Below, one piece after another: positions 8,801 to 14,802 of a stretch of 34,901 nt of DNA. The position numbers were made by a program, and so were the translations under genes. The notes beneath the pieces are model-generated. The model did not search any database, was not told the DNA's origin, and saw only the letters and a list, made by a program, of their open reading frames with translations. The DNA comes from a virus. The DNA lies in the IMG/VR virus record IMGVR_UViG_3300046520_000093, positions 1 to 34,901 of that record; one strand, written 5' to 3'. Position 1 is the stretch's first letter. Each line of letters opens with the position of its first letter.

Positions 8801-9424
8801 GGTGTCGGCGATCTTGTTGGTGTTCTGGTTCGGCGTCAGGCGGCGCACGCGGATCTGCCAACCCGTAGTGGCGTCCGGCAGATCGATGCGGCGCGAGCGC
8901 TCGTAGCGGGTTGTCGTCTTGCCGTCGACAGCATCGACCAACACCTGCTGGTAGGCACCGCCATCGGTGGCCACGTCGATGGCGTACTCGATGCGATAAC
9001 CGCCAACATTACCCTCGTCGTCAGAGCGTTGCAGCGCCGGCCATGCCAAACGCATGCGCACGGCCGAAAGCTGGGTGTTGGTGATCGAGCGCACCCACGG
9101 CGAATCGCTGCGCAGCTCAATGTTGAGCGACGTCTCGTTCTCGACTGCCGGGATGCCTGGGATATAGGTCTGATCAACCGAACCCGGGCGCCAGTCCCAC
9201 TTCACGTTGGGGAAGTTGTAGTTGCCGCTGGCATCCCGGATCGGCGTGTTGTCCAGGTAGATGTCGTAATCGGTCGGGACTTCATCGAATTCGCCCTCGC
9301 CCACGGCGATCAGGAGCTTTGCCAGGTTGGTCGAGCGCAGACTGTCGCTGGCTTCGCTCGGCGACTTCGGTTTGCTACTGCCGCCCTTCTCGCCACTAAT
9401 GTCCATCTGTAGAGCTGCGCCCAT
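5861..9424 (-). CDS. J: Host specificity / central tail fibre protein J
   Basis: 1187 residues, close to lambda J (1132). The N-terminal half has the conserved J core (about 35-500, with NLAKLLIAVGEGEFDEVPTDYDIYLDNTPI and NNPAWITYGVCTNDMFGLG-type segments, only partly quoted here). Two fibronectin type III-like modules follow around 625-800. Then comes a helical region with repeated coiled-coil segments (about 900-1040). A C-terminal part (about 1045-1187) resembles the DUF1983 domain of J-family proteins. J forms the tail tip spike that contacts the receptor. ATG 9424 has GGAGG 6 nt upstream. It follows gene I across a short gap with a terminator-like hairpin. Confidence 0.95.
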   Translation of the reverse strand: MGAALQMDISGEKGGSSKPKSPSEASDSLRSTNLAKLLIAVGEGEFDEVPTDYDIYLDNTPIRDASGNYNFPNVKWDWRPGSVDQTYIPGIPAVENETSLNIELRSDSPWVRSITNTQLSAVRMRLAWPALQRSDDEGNVGGYRIEYAIDVATDGGAYQQVLVDAVDGKTTTRYERSRRIDLPDATTGWQIRVRRLTPNQNTNKIADTMLVAGYTEVIDAKLRYPNTALLYIEFDAEQFTNIPAVTVKCKARRWMVPSNYDPILRTYTGTWDGSMKSAWTNNPAWITYGVCTNDMFGLGKRIKSFMVDKWELYRIAQYCDQLVPNGLGGVEPRFLCDMNLQGKADAWSLLRDISAIYRGMTYWAQGQLVMQADMPRAQDFDYVFTRSNVIDGKFSYGSASAKTRYTRALVSYDNPANNYDTDVIPFADLDLQRRYGDRPTELSAIGCTRASEAQRRGKWAILSNNQDRTVTFKTGMEGVIPLPGHIIPVADSLLAGREVGGRISAAAGRVITLDRDTQAKAGDRLIINLPGGRAEGRTVQSVNGRAVTVTVAYSEPPVAQLQWALDADDLAIPLYRVLRTKRTTEGDYEISALQFEPSKFAFIDTGARLEERPISVIPITVVPAPASVSLSSTSSVVQGLAVATMTISWPAVNGAVGYDVEWRKDSGNWIKLQRTGGTNVDVVGIYAGAYVARVRAVSAFDISSIWRNSILTNLSGKQGLPPAVSYLTATPLLFGIYLKWGFPAGAEDTQRTEVWYGPTTDLEAASKLTDLAYPQSDFSMLGLRAGVTFYFWARLVDRIGNIGPWYPVGMGVQGQSSADAAAILEMIAGEIGRTELGQDILDEIDKIPGLQAQIDALDGLKAYDPDATYEEYDLVVVGKRIYQATGDVPLNTPPPNPAYWLDVGQTVQTANGLAQQVATNTADITEIDGVVTAQATSLQALRSATRDDDGNGDALDALRGWNATASFAQEVKVRTSQNSALSQRLTTLDVEVGENSANLTTLEQVVATNEEVTAFKITQLTASVGENTSAIQETSEAFADLDGNLSTMWSVKMSVTANGQYVAAGVGLGIENVGGVFQSQFLVSADRFAIVNTIAGGAISVPFAVQGGQAFLNSAFILDGTITNAKIGSYISSTNYIAGTQGWILNKDGTLEINGIVPGQGRLVINSLNVSVYDVNGVLRVRLGYLG

Positions 9425-9441
9425 GCTTTCCTCCAGGCATT

Positions 9442-9463
9442 AAAAAACCGCCTCGCGGGCGGT
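9442..9463 (-). terminator. Terminator-like hairpin between tail genes I and J
   Basis: On the minus strand a 6-bp GC-rich stem (9458-9463 with 9447-9452, 5-nt loop) is followed by a run of six T. It ends about 16 bp before ATG of J. The 30-bp segment 9423-9452 is 28/30 identical to 10095-10124 before gene I. Confidence 0.65.
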
Positions 9464-9481
9464 CTGTGTGCGACGAGCTTA

Positions 9482-10096
9482 TTAAGCTTTGTCTTCAGCC
9501 AGGATCGAGGCCGAGATGATCATCCCGCCCCAGCGGCGTTCGCCGATGCAGATCGGGACCGGGTTTCCGCTGGCCGTGGTGTTCTTGGCGCTGCCGAAGG
9601 CGTAGGACGGGGAGTTTTCGGGCGATGCGCTTTGCGAGAGCCCCTTTGCTTGCGGGCTGAGCATCTGGATAACGCCGCCGGCGGTAGAAGCAATACCTGC
9701 GGCATACAGCGCGGATACCGCTGGGCCTGAAAACGCACCGAAGGGGTTGAAGTAAGCAAGTGCGATCAGTACGGCTCCAACCACTGTTTGAAGCACCCCA
9801 GCTCTCTTGCTGCCCGAGATCACCGGAACGATCTTCAAAACCCTCGTTCCGGACAAGCCGAGCTCGCTCAACCCTGCGCTCTTGCCATTTCTATAAATTG
9901 CAAAGCGCATCCCAAGTCGATCAAGCCTTTTTATTTCCTCCTGAAATCCAGCAAGGATGATGCTGAGTGCTCTGAAGACCTCCGTCGCTTGCCCTGAATC
10001 CAGCAGCAAGTGATGGACTTCACCGAATTTGTTCGCGAGCTGCCTAGTCAGGTGAACACGTGTTCTGGGCGTGTAATGAGCAACTGTGGCCGCCAT
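9482..10096 (-). CDS. I: Tail assembly protein I
   Basis: 204 residues in the position of lambda I, directly before J. An N-terminal ubiquitin-like region (about 1-90) is followed by a Gly/Ala-rich hydrophobic region (about 100-155, VVGAVLIALAYFNPFGAF) and a Ser/Asn-rich segment ending NPVPICIGERRWGGMIIS. The last part resembles the conserved end of lambda tail I family proteins. I is needed to assemble the tail tip but is not found in the mature virion. The frame stays open to 10150, but ATG 10096 has a proper GGAG site and is chosen. A terminator hairpin precedes it. Confidence 0.88.
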   Translation of the reverse strand: MAATVAHYTPRTRVHLTRQLANKFGEVHHLLLDSGQATEVFRALSIILAGFQEEIKRLDRLGMRFAIYRNGKSAGLSELGLSGTRVLKIVPVISGSKRAGVLQTVVGAVLIALAYFNPFGAFSGPAVSALYAAGIASTAGGVIQMLSPQAKGLSQSASPENSPSYAFGSAKNTTASGNPVPICIGERRWGGMIISASILAEDKA

Positions 10097-10113
10097 GCTT
10101 TTCTCCAGGCAAT

Positions 10114-10136
10114 AAAAAACCGCCCTGAGGCGGCTT
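10114..10136 (-). terminator. Terminator-like hairpin before tail gene I
   Basis: On the minus strand a GCCGCC/GGCGGT stem with a G-T pair and a 4-nt loop is followed by six T (10114-10119), then the GGAG site and ATG of I. It is the sister of the hairpin before J. Confidence 0.65.
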
Positions 10137-10149
10137 GAAAAAATGGTCA

Positions 10150-10506
10150 CTATCGGGAGCAGTTCCTAACGACATCCGTAACGCTTGACGATGGATCCTG
10201 CCACGTTCGATAGAAGTGGTAAGCAACCATGGACCCGTTTGGAGTCGGCGTTACGTCAGCGACATGCCAAGGTGATTCTGAGTTAGGCGCTATCACCGAA
10301 TATTTTTCGCCGGAAGTCTGTAAAACGCCTCCTACGCTACCGCCAATCAACGAAGTTCCTTGCCATCCATCACGGATGCATTCGGCGACAAGCTTTGCGG
10401 ACTTACTTGAAGAAACCTTGACGATGGGCGGGTTACTCCGAATGTCGTTCGTGGTCGCGCACCCCGCCAACAGTGCTACCGCCAACGCTCCTACGATCAG
10501 TTTCAT
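10150..10506 (-). CDS. Phage lipoprotein between tail genes K and I
   Basis: 118 residues with a clear lipoprotein signal MKLIVGALAVALLAGC; Cys16 is the lipidated residue. The mature part is small and beta-rich with two cysteines (in AECIRDGW and VRNCSR). ATG 10506 has AGGAG 8 nt upstream; the frame extends to 10536 without a better start. It has the orientation of the late genes but lies next to the plus-strand moron block. It could be a late membrane protein or an independently expressed moron. Lambda has no counterpart at this place. The function is unknown. Confidence 0.78.
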   Translation of the reverse strand: MKLIVGALAVALLAGCATTNDIRSNPPIVKVSSSKSAKLVAECIRDGWQGTSLIGGSVGGVLQTSGEKYSVIAPNSESPWHVADVTPTPNGSMVAYHFYRTWQDPSSSVTDVVRNCSR

Positions 10507-10535
10507 GCAGGTCACTCCTGTGGGAAATGCGGGCA

Positions 10536-10552
10536 ATGTAGCACTCCTACAT
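10536..10552. promoter_or_regulatory. 17-bp palindrome between divergent genes, possible operator
   Basis: ATGTAG-CACTC-CTACAT is a perfect 6-bp inverted repeat. It lies in the 105-bp gap between the starts of the lipoprotein gene (minus, 10506) and the secreted protein gene (plus, 10612), where a shared regulator could act. No promoter elements could be placed with confidence. Confidence 0.35.
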
Positions 10553-10611
10553 CAGCTAAAGAATGCAGTGCCCGCGACGATATAAAAGCTCCACTACAAG
10601 GAATTTTCAGC

Positions 10612-11103
10612 ATGCATTCTCGCGTCTTCGACACACTAGTCATCTTCGCCATTCTGGCGGGGACCGCAACCGCTGCCCAACCAAGTGCCAACGACCAGTT
10701 TCCGCATATTCCAGTGATGGCCCATCAAACAATGACCTACAACGGAAAGGTCATCTACGAAGCAGACGTGGATCAAAACGATCCAAAGCGCAAGCCGTTT
10801 GTTCTCCGAGTAGAGGTTGATAACCTGACAAGTGATTGCGCCACCACCACGGGGAATGTTGCGGGTGCTGCCTCACAGGATAGAAGCATGGGGCAAAAGG
10901 CATCATCTGCATACATGGTGAGCTGCGTGGTGACAGAACTATCATCTGATGGAAAAGCGAAAGCCGATGTCATTTACAGCATCCAAGATGGAACGCGCAA
11001 CATACATAAGTCCGGGCACGTCAAAGCGGGTCTGCAAGTAGGAGAGGTATACAAAACTACCAGTAATGACTCACATGTGACTCTGCTTCTGCAGACTTAC
11101 TGA
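10612..11103 (+). CDS. Secreted protein, antisense moron (163 aa)
   Basis: A Sec signal peptide (about 1-22, hydrophobic core LVIFAILAG, cleavage near TAA-QP) leads a mature protein of about 140 residues with beta-strand pattern and two cysteines that could pair in the periplasm. AAGGA lies 9 nt before the ATG. It is transcribed against the late operon and begins the plus-strand block between tail genes K and I. I recognise no family. Periplasmic phage products expressed from a prophage are often involved in superinfection exclusion or fitness, but this is not shown here. Confidence 0.78.
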   Translation: MHSRVFDTLVIFAILAGTATAAQPSANDQFPHIPVMAHQTMTYNGKVIYEADVDQNDPKRKPFVLRVEVDNLTSDCATTTGNVAGAASQDRSMGQKASSAYMVSCVVTELSSDGKAKADVIYSIQDGTRNIHKSGHVKAGLQVGEVYKTTSNDSHVTLLLQTY

Positions 11104-11111
11104 GTACAAGC

Positions 11112-11152
11112 AAAAAAGCGAGCCTAGCGGATCCCACCATCATTAGGTTCGC
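11112..11152 (-). terminator. Possible minus-strand terminator in the moron block
   Basis: An 8-bp stem (11118-11125 with 11145-11152, one G-T pair) is followed on the minus strand by a run of six T (11112-11117). The loop is long (19 nt). It would stop minus-strand transcription coming from tail gene K before it crosses the 10612 gene. The rest of the 252-bp gap up to 11355 has two small inverted repeats (11229-11243 and 11308-11336) and no evident gene. Confidence 0.45.
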
Positions 11153-11355
11153 GGCGGGATATCTGCCGGTTTCATCTTTTGAATCTTAGAACCAGATCTG
11201 CACGCGTCAGAGCTTGGAGCTGTCCAGGCATCCAGCGTGGATGGAAAGCCAGTATCATAATTGGATCCATCAGTAGTAGCTTTATGCCGCTACGTAAACT
11301 TTCACCCATCCACCGGAAAAGACAATGCTGGTGGATTTGATTCAAGGAACAATAA

Positions 11356-11940
11356 ATGGAAGGCCTTTCTGCTGAGGTGATACCAGTTCTCCAGCAGCTG
11401 ATGCCTGGCTTCTTGGCGATGATCGTTTTCTATTGGTTCGCGGAAATTCCGAAGCCAGCATATTTTGAAAAGATTCTACAGGCACTTATCAGCACGGCGA
11501 TTATTCAGGTTTTTGTTTCAGGTACCGAGAGCCTGTGCTATCTGATTGGCAACTTTGTAGACTTTGGCGTGTGGAGTGAAGCTTCGACAAGCTGGACCGC
11601 TATTGGCTATGCCGCTCTTATGGGCGGGGTCCTTGCGTATTTGTGCAATAACGATATTGCATTCTCAATAGCAAGAAAACTGAATCTGACCACTCGCGCT
11701 TCCCAGAGCGACGCCATCCATGTTTACAAGCAAATGGCAGCTCATCCAGTGATTATCCACTTTACGGATGGCCGTCGAATGATGGGCTACATTGATGCTT
11801 TCCCCAATGACAAGCAAACCGGTATTTATTTAATAAGCAGTCCGCACTGGATCGATGGCGAAAGCACGGTCCCGTCGCCTGGCACGCACTCGTATATGAT
11901 CCAAGGAGCAGACGTCCAGCGGGTCGAGTTTCTAAATTAA
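11356..11940 (+). CDS. Membrane protein with C-terminal beta-barrel-like domain (DUF6338-like)
   Basis: 194 residues. Three hydrophobic segments (about 10-29, 40-66 and 81-98) form a membrane anchor. A soluble part (about 110-194) carries a strand pattern typical of small SH3- or Sm-like barrels (VIIHFTDGRRMMGYIDAF at 132-149, GIYLISSPHWIDGE, then VQRVEFLN). It resembles DUF6338-type proteins from memory; this is unverified. AAGGA lies 7 nt before the ATG. Its stop TAA overlaps the AAGGAG ribosome site of the first of three proline-rich microprotein genes. These four genes end at one terminator, so it is the head of a four-gene operon running against the phage late genes. Confidence 0.8.
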   Translation: MEGLSAEVIPVLQQLMPGFLAMIVFYWFAEIPKPAYFEKILQALISTAIIQVFVSGTESLCYLIGNFVDFGVWSEASTSWTAIGYAALMGGVLAYLCNNDIAFSIARKLNLTTRASQSDAIHVYKQMAAHPVIIHFTDGRRMMGYIDAFPNDKQTGIYLISSPHWIDGESTVPSPGTHSYMIQGADVQRVEFLN

Positions 11941-11951
11941 GGAGAAAAACA

Positions 11952-12110
11952 ATGAGCGACAAACGATCTACTGAAGAGCTTCTCCAGAAAGGCTTGTTGA
12001 GAGACATACATGAAGGCTTCAATCTAACACCGCCAGGCACACGAAACGCGCTACCTACCAGCGTACCCAAAGCGCCGCCGCCTGCTCCTGAGAAACCAAA
12101 AAATGGCTGA
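11952..12110 (+). CDS. Proline-rich microprotein 1 (52 aa)
   Basis: A 52-residue protein in two parts: a charged helical N-terminus (MSDKRSTEELLQKGLLRD) and a proline-rich tail with LPTSVPKAPPPAPEKPK. The ribosome site AAGGAG overlaps the stop of the membrane protein gene at a 7-nt gap, indicating coupled translation. The last 8 bp overlap the start of microprotein 2 (ATGGCTGA). The motif LP-x-x-x-PKAPP recurs in the next two genes. The first six residues MSDKRS are also found at the start of the gene at 12583. No known family. Confidence 0.72.
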   Translation: MSDKRSTEELLQKGLLRDIHEGFNLTPPGTRNALPTSVPKAPPPAPEKPKNG

Positions 12111-12279
12111 GAATCCCGTCGTCACGGCTGAAGAGCGAGAACTACTTCGCAAGCTTAGGAATGGTGAGGTGACCTATTCCCCAGAAAATCATGTGCCGCC
12201 AAATGTAATACGTCGTCCCTTGCCGACTGTGGTACCTAAGGCGCCGCCGGCACCTCCTGAAAAACCTAAAAGCTCGTGA
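12103..12279 (+). CDS. Proline-rich microprotein 2 (58 aa)
   Basis: A 58-residue protein: an acidic/basic helical N-terminus (ERELLRKLRNGE) and a proline-rich tail RRPLPTVVPKAPPAPPEKPK. It starts inside the end of microprotein 1 (8-bp overlap), so translation is probably by re-initiation. The tail is closely similar to microproteins 1 and 3, but the N-termini differ. This points to duplication with conservation of the tail only. The function is unknown. Confidence 0.72.
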   Translation: MAENPVVTAEERELLRKLRNGEVTYSPENHVPPNVIRRPLPTVVPKAPPAPPEKPKSS

Positions 12280-12286
12280 GGGTCCT

Positions 12287-12409
12287 ATGACTTCAAAAAA
12301 ACCCAACGGGCCTACACATACCCAAGATGGTTTTTCACCTACGAGTGTCCGGCGTCCTTTACCTAACCTGCCACCCAAAGCTCCACCGCCTCCTAAGAAG
12401 CCGTCTTGA
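12287..12409 (+). CDS. Proline-rich microprotein 3 (40 aa)
   Basis: A 40-residue protein, nearly half of it a proline-rich tail (RRPLPNLPPKAPPPPKKPS, residues 22-40). GAGGG, partly formed by the stop of microprotein 2, lies just before ATG 12287. RPLPNLP has the form of a class I SH3 ligand (R-x-L-P-x-x-P), which is rare in bacteria. It is followed after 5 bp by a Rho-independent terminator, which marks the end of the operon. The frame is too short for most gene finders; support comes from similarity to its two neighbours and the coupled spacing. Confidence 0.68.
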   Translation: MTSKKPNGPTHTQDGFSPTSVRRPLPNLPPKAPPPPKKPS

Positions 12410-12414
12410 TAAAC

Positions 12415-12437
12415 AGCCCGCTCTCGCGGGCTTTATC
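12415..12437 (+). terminator. Rho-independent terminator ending the microprotein operon
   Basis: A 7-bp stem AGCCCGC/GCGGGCT (12415-12421 with 12426-12432), loop TCTC, followed by a T-rich tail. Confidence 0.75.
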
Positions 12438-12509
12438 TTGCCTGTACGAATCCACAGTAACGCCCGCAACCCAGCCGATAGTAGCCTCTTGCCCTCATGC
12501 AACGGATTC

Positions 12510-12561
12510 CCCAGTCCTTTGCCTGCAAGCCCAAGGACTGGGATTGCGCCAATTTCGGCGC
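12510..12561 (+). other. Two adjacent hairpins in the leader of the 12583 gene
   Basis: A perfect 10-bp inverted repeat (12510-12519 with 12533-12542, 13-nt loop) is followed by a 5-bp GCGCC/GGCGC hairpin (12546-12550 with 12557-12561). They end 22 bp before the start of the next gene. They could be an RNA leader or a protein-binding site; no known riboswitch class is recognised. Confidence 0.4.
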
Positions 12562-12582
12562 GGATAACGCAAGGAAAGTGAA

Positions 12583-12828
12583 ATGAGCGACAAAAGAAGT
12601 CTGACTTCATTTGAGATGGGAACTGTAGCCGCAATTACATTGATCGGTACTGCGCTCGCGGCGTTAGATCCTTCTAAACGGGAAAAAATCAAGGCGTCAG
12701 CCGAATCGCTTTTGCAGTTTCTACCTGATGACAAAGAACTAGCAGATGGATCATCTGCGCATTACGTGGCTCTCAAAGCGCTGATTTCAGGTCTTTACCC
12801 AGGGGAGTCAAACAAATCTTCTGAGTGA
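12583..12828 (+). CDS. Small membrane-associated protein, antisense moron (81 aa)
   Basis: 81 residues with one hydrophobic segment near the N-terminus (about 13-28, GTVAAITLIGTALAAL) and a charged, mainly helical C-terminal part. AAGGA lies 9 nt before ATG. It begins MSDKRS, the same six residues as microprotein 1, and the DNA around both starts is alike. This suggests it belongs functionally with the upstream operon although a terminator and about 170 bp of leader separate them. It converges with tail gene K. No family recognised. Confidence 0.68.
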   Translation: MSDKRSLTSFEMGTVAAITLIGTALAALDPSKREKIKASAESLLQFLPDDKELADGSSAHYVALKALISGLYPGESNKSSE

Positions 12829-12913
12829 TCCATAGCAACAACTTCCCTGTGTCTGCATGATCGGGGAAGTCACTATTCACTAGGTCCTTTTTTACTGCTG
12901 TCTTTTTGCTCAT
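12773..12913 (-). CDS. Possible small late ORF after tail gene K (46 aa)
   Basis: A 46-codon frame beginning MSKKTAVKKDLVNSD, with GGAG 6 nt before ATG 12913, lying 25 bp after the stop of tail gene K. The ribosome site is good and the N-terminus is lysine-rich. But it overlaps the end of the 12583 gene by 56 bp on the other strand and has no recognised relatives. It may be a small phage protein or chance. Confidence 0.3.
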   Translation of the reverse strand: MSKKTAVKKDLVNSDFPDHADTGKLLLWITQKICLTPLGKDLKSAL

Positions 12914-12938
12914 AAGGCACTCCAACGGCCCAGCCGCT

Positions 12939-13703
12939 TCATGTAATTGATTGTGCATCTTTATGCCTAAGAATCAGGCGCGTACGGTCGAGCCACGGAC
13001 CGCCGAAGACGATGACCTCTGATGGCCGTCCGTACAGGTGGTGCAGCAGGAACGGACCCGGGCCAAACGTCGCAGCATCCTCGCCGGGCAGCGCCGGATC
13101 AGCTCCGAGGAATATCCCGGCATGGTTCGGGTAAACCGTCCGCCCCACCTCCATCACGATCATGTCGCCGCGCTGCGGCTGATCAACCCGGTAGAAGCCG
13201 GCGGCCTCGTAGTTGGCTTCGTACAAGCTGGTGTTGTCCTTGCTCTCCCACCAGCCATCGGCGCGCTTGAAGGCTTCGAACTCCAGCCCCCACTCGCGTT
13301 TGTACCAATCAGCGCAGACCTGCCAGCAGTCCCAGGCACCATGTACGAACGGACGCTTCAGCAATTGGACATCGCCGGTCGGCATGAGGGTGCGCAGGTC
13401 GCCCTCTGGCCAGCTGAGGATGTGCCATGGCAGCGCCGTCGCCTCGCACATGGCCAAGTCACGCGGCGAAGGTCTGCTGGTTGCGTCCGGATGCGAATGA
13501 ACCACACCCGTAACTTCGCCGATATCCTCGGCCGCAGCGTATTCCTCCGGATCGATCCGAAATTCCTCGTTCGGCTCGCTGGAAACGTTGCGGCACGGGA
13601 AGTACTGCTGTTTTCGTCCGACCGCTAACAGCAGCCCGCAGCACTCTTTCGGGTACTCGGCCGCCGCGTGCACCTGGATCGCATTCAAGATGTGCTTTCG
13701 CAT
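12939..13703 (-). CDS. K: Tail assembly protein K (JAMM protease plus NlpC/P60)
   Basis: 254 residues with two enzymatic domains, as in lambda K. The N-terminal JAB/MPN domain (about 1-115) has Glu20, the metal-binding HSHP at 69-72 and the following S-x-x-D at 79-82. The C-terminal NlpC/P60 domain has the catalytic Cys126 (in HGAWDCWQVC) and His194 (in YPNHAGIFLG). The product probably processes tail tip proteins and may cut peptidoglycan during DNA entry. ATG 13703 uses the AGGAG at the end of gene L and is preferred to an in-frame start at 13718. In lambda I follows directly; here about 2.8 kb of mostly plus-strand genes separates them. Confidence 0.93.
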   Translation of the reverse strand: MRKHILNAIQVHAAAEYPKECCGLLLAVGRKQQYFPCRNVSSEPNEEFRIDPEEYAAAEDIGEVTGVVHSHPDATSRPSPRDLAMCEATALPWHILSWPEGDLRTLMPTGDVQLLKRPFVHGAWDCWQVCADWYKREWGLEFEAFKRADGWWESKDNTSLYEANYEAAGFYRVDQPQRGDMIVMEVGRTVYPNHAGIFLGADPALPGEDAATFGPGPFLLHHLYGRPSEVIVFGGPWLDRTRLILRHKDAQSIT

Positions 13704-13704
13704 G

Positions 13705-14454
13705 TCAGCTCCTGGCAATCAGGGATACAGCCGGGAAGCCACCGAACGGAAGCGGGTTACCCTCGCCAAAGCGCGGAATACACCCCCGGCCCAGCGTGGC
13801 GTCACACTCGTCCAGTTCAGGATTGTCGGTGGGTAATCCGTCCTTCGTGACGTAGCCGCCGGTGTAGCCGCAATTCGGCCCCCGGTAGCCGCCGGTGAGG
13901 CACCAGTGGCAAAGGGTTGTGGCTTGCCGACCGATGGATTCGTTTCCGACGTCGCCCGGGCTGGCTAACTCCCAGCTGACTGTTTCCCCGTCCTCATTTG
14001 TTTTCTGGTCGATGTACCAGACCTCGATCGTCTCTTGGGTAGGGTCGGCTGTCAGGTTTCCGGTCGGGAAGTTCGCCGCATCGAGGTACGTGCCCAGCGT
14101 GTGGCGCATCGTCAACTTGAACTCGAGAAGATCCTCGAACGCCAAGCACAGCGCGGTGATGCGACCGTTGACGTTACCGACCGAAAGCGTGGGCCGCACT
14201 ACCGTCCCATCTCCGTTTGCCTCGATGCCGTCGATCTGCATCGGCCAGGCGCTGTACTCATTGCCCTGCCAATAGATTGCCTTCGCCGGCAACTGGTCTG
14301 CATCGGCGCCGGCTGCGATCAGTTCGGCGGGTGTGTGCGGAATCGCATGCCCGTGGAAACGCAGAACGTCTGCGCCGTAGTCCGTGCCGTCCAATTCAAG
14401 GAGCAGCACTTCACTGCCGGGCTCAAGCACCTGGATGTCACTGATCAGCGGCAT
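13705..14454 (-). CDS. L: Minor tail protein L
   Basis: 249 residues, the usual size of the lambda L family. The C-terminal domain has cysteines at 182, 185, 195, 217 and 225 (CHWC, NCGY, ECDATLGRGC), the pattern that binds an iron-sulphur cluster in lambda L. The N-terminal domain is beta-rich and joins the tail hub. It lies between M and K in the standard order, with the stop just before the start of K. Confidence 0.93.
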   Translation of the reverse strand: MPLISDIQVLEPGSEVLLLELDGTDYGADVLRFHGHAIPHTPAELIAAGADADQLPAKAIYWQGNEYSAWPMQIDGIEANGDGTVVRPTLSVGNVNGRITALCLAFEDLLEFKLTMRHTLGTYLDAANFPTGNLTADPTQETIEVWYIDQKTNEDGETVSWELASPGDVGNESIGRQATTLCHWCLTGGYRGPNCGYTGGYVTKDGLPTDNPELDECDATLGRGCIPRFGEGNPLPFGGFPAVSLIARS

Positions 14455-14463
14455 GGTTGCCTC

Positions 14464-14802
14464 TTATGGATGGAATGCACGCTCGAACGTGGCGGTGAGT
14501 TTGAAAACGCCGCCGCCGACCGGAGTGGGCACGGGGTTCTTGCAGGTGAACAGGCCGAGCTGGCCCAATGGCGTCGTCCAAAGGAACGCTTTCGCGCCGG
14601 CGTGCCGGTCAAGGAACGCCATGATCTCCAACACTCTGGCTTGGGAGCCGCTGTAGGTGATCGGGTACGCGTCTTCCTTGTTATTCGGCCCGTCGCCAAC
14701 TTCCTGTTTGTAGCCGTCGCCGAACTGCGCGGTGCGCACCCGATAGGTAATCTCGGGTGAGTCACCGTGCTGAGTCGGCCAGATGAATGTCTCGATGGCC
14801 AT
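14464..14802 (-). CDS. M: Minor tail protein M
   Basis: 112 residues matching the lambda M family in size and order: N-terminal MAIETFIWPTQ, a central VRTAQFGDGYKQ segment and a C-terminal GGGVFKLTATFERAF. M caps the tape measure bundle at the tail tip and is needed for tip assembly. The start overlaps the last base of the tape measure stop region (14802), so the genes are coupled. Confidence 0.92.
   Translation of the reverse strand: MAIETFIWPTQHGDSPEITYRVRTAQFGDGYKQEVGDGPNNKEDAYPITYSGSQARVLEIMAFLDRHAGAKAFLWTTPLGQLGLFTCKNPVPTPVGGGVFKLTATFERAFHP

Noticed and set aside
8474-9412. Long plus-strand frame opposite the N-terminal part of J
   Set aside because: High-GC antisense shadow; composition rich in Arg/His/Val is typical of a reverse frame.
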